Origin: Saccharomycopsis fibuligera x Saccharomycopsis cf. fibuligera
Taxonomy: Eukaryota; Ascomycota; Saccharomycetes; Ascoideales; Saccharomycopsidaceae
Length of the DNA stretch: 64,000 nt
Reading direction: 5' to 3'
Assembly: GCA_001936135.1 (NCBI GenBank)
Contig: CP012820.1
Coordinates: forward strand, 806,001-870,000
Position numbers and translations under genes: made by a program. The notes beneath the pieces were generated by a model. That model did not search any database. It was not told where the DNA came from and worked only from the letters and a program-made list of their open reading frames with translations. Below, piece by piece: positions 60,877-64,000 of this stretch. Positions within the stretch are counted from its first letter, which is position 1. The number at the start of each line of letters is the position of its first letter.

Positions 60877-62270
60877 TTACCATGAAGCAGCAGCATTTTC
60901 AGTAGATTCAGCCCAGTCAGCAGCGGTGGCGTCACCAGCAGCAGCACTCCAGTCGGCTTCTTCTGGTTGAGCAGCCCAGTCACCAGTGGCATCAGCACCA
61001 GTAGCTTCAATAGATTTTTCACCAACTTCAGCATCAGCAGTTGGTTCAGCAACAACTTCAACTTCTTCTGGGTTTCTGTAGAAGTACAAATCTGGCATAA
61101 CGGACCATGGTTCAGATCTGTTTGGCAAAGTACCTCTCAATCTAAGGACTTCTCTGGACAACAAGTACCAGATCAAACCAATGGAGTGTTTACCTTTATT
61201 GTTAGTTGGGATGGCAACATCAACGAATTCAGTTGGAGAGTCAGTGTCAGTCAAAGCAATGACTGGGATATTGACATAAGAAGCTTCTTTGATGGCTTGA
61301 GCATCGGTTCTTGGGTCAGTAACGATGATCAATCTTGGTTCTTTGAAAGATCTGGTGATGTAGTTAGTGAAAGAACCTGGAGTAAATCTACCAGCAATAG
61401 CAGTAGCACCAGTGTGGGAAGCGAATTTCAAAACAGCTCTTTGACCAAAAGTTCTGGAAGAAACGGCAACAACATCAGCTGGGTTTGGAATGGCAGCAAT
61501 GATTCTAGCAGCCAAAACAATTTTTTCCCAAGTCTTACCAACGTTGATAACGTTGACACCGTCTGGACGGGTCTTGTAGACGTATGGCTCGTTGTGAACC
61601 TATAATACTAGTTAGTATCTTTCGACAAATAGAATATTACAGTAGATAAAAAAAATCACCGCAAAACGTTGAACAAATCACACATTGCTTTGACTTGATA
61701 TTATTAACTTATCGCTTCTATGTTGAGCTGGCAGCTTTTTGTTTGCTACGTTCTTATTATCCAGTCCCTTCATTTTCTTTGTTAACAATGTATAGCAGGG
61801 GAAATTTTTGCGTTGGCTTCGGCAATCCTATAACTTTCAAACTAATAAATTCCGTTGAAGTTTGCACAACATTGTAAATTTTCAATCACAGTGTTAGATG
61901 TGTTGCAATCATACTATAACGTTTCATGATAAAATTTTTCTCGCTAATATTCCTTGATAAAAGCTACAGTAATGGTGTAATCTCTCAGACTCGTTATTTT
62001 CGATGTATCCTCATATTTCCAAAATTTAGCGTAATACATTGTGATTTTCGCCTGGCCTTTTCGCAAATTAAAATTTGAGTGTCAATGCTCTCAGTGTAGT
62101 TGTTTTTTGCATTTTGGTGATTGTCCTTCGGTTGTGAATTATCTTGCTGAGCGGATTCTGTCGATGACGGCAATACATACTTGAACGTTCTTAGCACCCA
62201 AGTGGACGTTGGCAGCTAATAATAATTTAGCATCATCAGCAGTTAAGTCGAAAGATTCTGGTAAAGACAT
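60877..62270 (-). CDS. RPS0: 40S ribosomal protein uS2 (Rps0), one intron
   Basis: Complement of join 60877-61599 and 62181-62270 gives 270 aa. Exon 1 encodes [30 protein letters not shown] and exon 2 continues [40 protein letters not shown], exactly the yeast Rps0 order. The uS2 core ([79 protein letters not shown]) is nearly identical to S. cerevisiae. The C-terminal tail is acidic with W-A repeats ([23 protein letters not shown]), as in laminin-receptor-type uS2. Codon bias is extreme (TTG, GCT, ACC), matching high expression. Intron boundaries are GTATGT, TACTAAC (61611-61617) and TAG. Cytosolic 40S biogenesis protein. Confidence 0.97.
61600..62180 (-). other. RPS0 intron, 581 nt
   Basis: GTATGT donor at 62180-62175, TACTAAC branch at 61617-61611 and TAG acceptor ending 61600, so branch to acceptor is only about 10 nt. 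I looked for box C/D (RTGATGA...CTGA) and H/ACA features and found no convincing snoRNA. Large introns are typical of yeast ribosomal-protein genes. Confidence 0.93.
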
Positions 62271-63073
62271 TTTGCTATGCTTTGGTTATTGGATACTCTG
62301 TTGTTGACTATTGAGCAGGTTCACAAAACTTGGTATATGCAATTTTCAGTATATTCAATCTTCAGCCCAAGCCCAGAGAATCAAAGAATATAATTTTTCA
62401 AAATTACCCTGTTGCTGTCGGCAACTGCTGGGCGCTCCGTAGCGCAGAAACTGCTCGCCAGAAAAAAAAACAAGATTTTCGTGTGGCCGCCGCCCAGAAA
62501 CACCGTCACGCCCCTATGGTATCAGATGATGATCATGTGCAGAACATAAAGGGCTAAAACAAGCCCTTAATTCAATTACTAAAAGAACGCAGAGAGTGGT
62601 GGCCCAAAATCACATGCAAGTCATTTCACATGACGAAGCAGCTTACAGCAGCTCTGAGTCAGCATATTCAGCAATCTCATCGCGCTTATCGATTAGATCA
62701 GCGCTACGCTAACTTTACGCGGCACCCCATCCCGCCGCCATGAGAGAAACGCTATTATTAAGCATGTGTGATCCACGGCTGCTCATGATTCCTTATGTCG
62801 ACCACTGCTGCTGCACCTGTATGTGGGCATTGTGATTTTAATTCAATATATCAATCTTGTTGACAGATACTGCCATTCGTATTTCCTTCCTGTTATGACA
62901 TCCTCCGCCGTTAAAAAATAAGGCTCAAGTCCACTTTTGCTTCTAGTTTTTGCCTCTAGTTTCCTGTTTTCATTTTCGTTGTTGTTTTTGTTTTTGTTTT
63001 TCGTTTGCCGCCTTTGCATTTGCATTGAAATCAAATCAGGCCTTCAAATGAAAGAATCCCAATTGTACCGCCA
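62271..63073. other. Divergent promoter region of RPS0 and AIM14
   Basis: About 800 bp. It has an ATCACATG box at 62609-62616, fitting the Cbf1 RTCACRTG consensus used at Candida ribosomal-protein promoters. A locally GC-richer patch lies at 62420-62520. No TTAGGG-type Tbf1 site was found by eye. Confidence 0.5.
62609..62616. promoter_or_regulatory. Cbf1-type box (ATCACATG) upstream of RPS0
   Basis: ATCACATG matches RTCACRTG and lies about 340 bp upstream of the RPS0 start. Established work in Candida albicans links Cbf1 and Tbf1 to ribosomal-protein gene control. Use at this site is inference. Confidence 0.35.
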
Positions 63074-64000
63074 ATGTCTATGAGTGCAGACAGTTGCAAC
63101 ATCACTAGAGTCTATCCAACTTTTAGGATGCCTCATTGGGTCGAATGTGTGTCGCCAGCCTACAAGTCCCTTCGCAAAAGGGTCACCAAAAAGTATGGCT
63201 TGGTGACCCTCATTGCCTCAGTTGCCATCATCGCTCTGATATCGGTGTACAACTATCTCTACAAAAGATACTACTATACAGTGAGCAAGAAGCTCAAGTC
63301 CATTTATCATTCGCACTCAATAAGCTACGCGCTATTGATCAATTCAGAGGTTTTGAGGATCATCGTCTTCTGGTCCATCTTCTCGTTGATCGTTATTACT
63401 CCAGAAACTTATGGCGATCTTTTATTCATCACCAAGAGGCTTGGCAGAGTGTCTGCGACATTGCTACCAACGGTGCTATTCCTCACGCTTCGTCCATCAC
63501 CGTTGCCCAAGACAATGTACTTGACCTTGATTCCAATTCATAAGTGGCTATCCAGAATAGTGGTGCTACAAGCATTCTTACACGCAGTGATTTACTTTTT
63601 CTATTTTGTTCATAGCAATACAATCAAAAAAGCTTGGAAGTTGGAGAATATATATGGTTGGATGGCACTCTTATGTTTCTTGCTTATTGCTATAACATCG
63701 CTTGCACCAATAAGGCGCGCTAGCTTTTTTTGCTTTTATGTCAATCACTACATTCTTAGCTGGCTAGTGGTGCCATTATTATATTTCCATTCAAGACCAC
63801 CGGCAAAAGTTGTCACATTACTCAATGCATCAGTTCTCACTTACCAAATCTACTCTAGGTTTACCAATACATCATTAGTAAACCTCAATGTCTACAACTT
63901 ATCCGAAAACATGAAAATCGTGGAGATTTCCAAAGACATGATTCCAGAAGGGCAGTTTGAGTTTAAGCATTCCATAATGCCAAGTTCCCACTTGAGAATA
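63074..64000 (+). CDS. AIM14: AIM14/YNO1-like NADPH oxidase (ferric reductase family), 3'-truncated by the window
   Basis: An open frame from ATG at 63074 ([17 protein letters not shown]) to the window end, 309 codons, so only the membrane half is visible. It matches S. cerevisiae Aim14/Yno1, an ER NADPH oxidase that makes superoxide. [32 protein letters not shown] corresponds to yeast [48 protein letters not shown] carries the two haem-ligand histidines of one haem pair (HKW...LHA). [22 protein letters not shown] and YFHSRPP follow in the expected order. About six spans are visible. The FAD/NADPH domain should lie beyond the window. Confidence 0.9.
   Translation, partial: [309 protein letters not shown]

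Noticed and set aside
61600-62180. snoRNA inside the RPS0 intron
   Set aside because: Partial C-box-like and CTGA words occur, but not in the right spacing and without a terminal stem.
62525-62660. Box C/D snoRNA upstream of RPS0 (ATGATGA ... CTGA)
   Set aside because: The spacing is too long (about 130 nt) and no closing stem pairs the ends.

Overview
The window is nuclear chromosomal DNA of a budding yeast, most likely a CUG-Ser clade species (Candida/Lodderomyces/Debaryomyces relatives). Genes are nearly all intronless and lie on both strands. The few introns carry yeast GTATGT or GTAAGT donors with TACTAAC or TACTAAT branch sites. Proteins are rich in Asn, Ser and Gln runs. In the BAS1 homologue CTG codons sit in Ser-rich low-complexity tracts and at a site where S. 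cerevisiae Bas1 has Thr, which fits CTG = Ser. I cannot name the species. All comparisons with S. cerevisiae are from memory, with no database search.

Left part (1-27 kb): a 5'-truncated Ser/Asn-rich protein, the borate/anion exporter BOR1, a 2-kb GC-rich and microsatellite-rich leader, the Myb activator BAS1, an orphan Asn/Ser-rich protein, the F-box/RCC1 protein SAF1, the endosomal Qa-SNARE PEP12, the MutL homologue MLH2, a MATE transporter and a small unknown protein whose stop codon lies inside a 14-bp TTAGGG-bearing tandem repeat.

Middle (27-38 kb): tRNA-Arg(UCU) and an intron-containing tRNA-Lys(UUU) bracket a nest of old solo-LTR-like fossils. A FAS1-domain secreted protein and a GAP-type amino acid permease with GATA boxes upstream follow. 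Next is a 3.7-kb gene-free stretch and the Rho GDP-dissociation inhibitor RDI1.

Right part (39-64 kb): a mitochondrial carrier, the mitoribosomal gene RSM27 (mS33, one intron) beside GPI1, an HSF-type SFL1/SFL2-like regulator, the tubulin cofactor C homologue CIN2, a second 3.5-kb gene-free stretch, a CUE-AlkB-GRF DNA/RNA demethylase candidate absent from S. cerevisiae, a small coiled-coil protein, a SPO12/BNS1 gene with an intron, PHB2, NAS6, RPS0 with a 581-nt intron, and the 5' part of the NADPH-oxidase-like AIM14/YNO1, which runs off the window. The pairs RSM27-GPI1 and BNS1-PHB2-NAS6, plus RPS0, all map to one arm of S. cerevisiae chromosome VII, so this part is an old synteny block.

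The window is mostly ordinary housekeeping and regulatory genes. I see no obvious new multi-gene system. The points most worth a second look are the TTAGGG/Cbf1-type promoter of the MATE gene, the split Myb repeat of BAS1, the GC-rich block, the AlkB architecture, the LTR nest and the two gene deserts.
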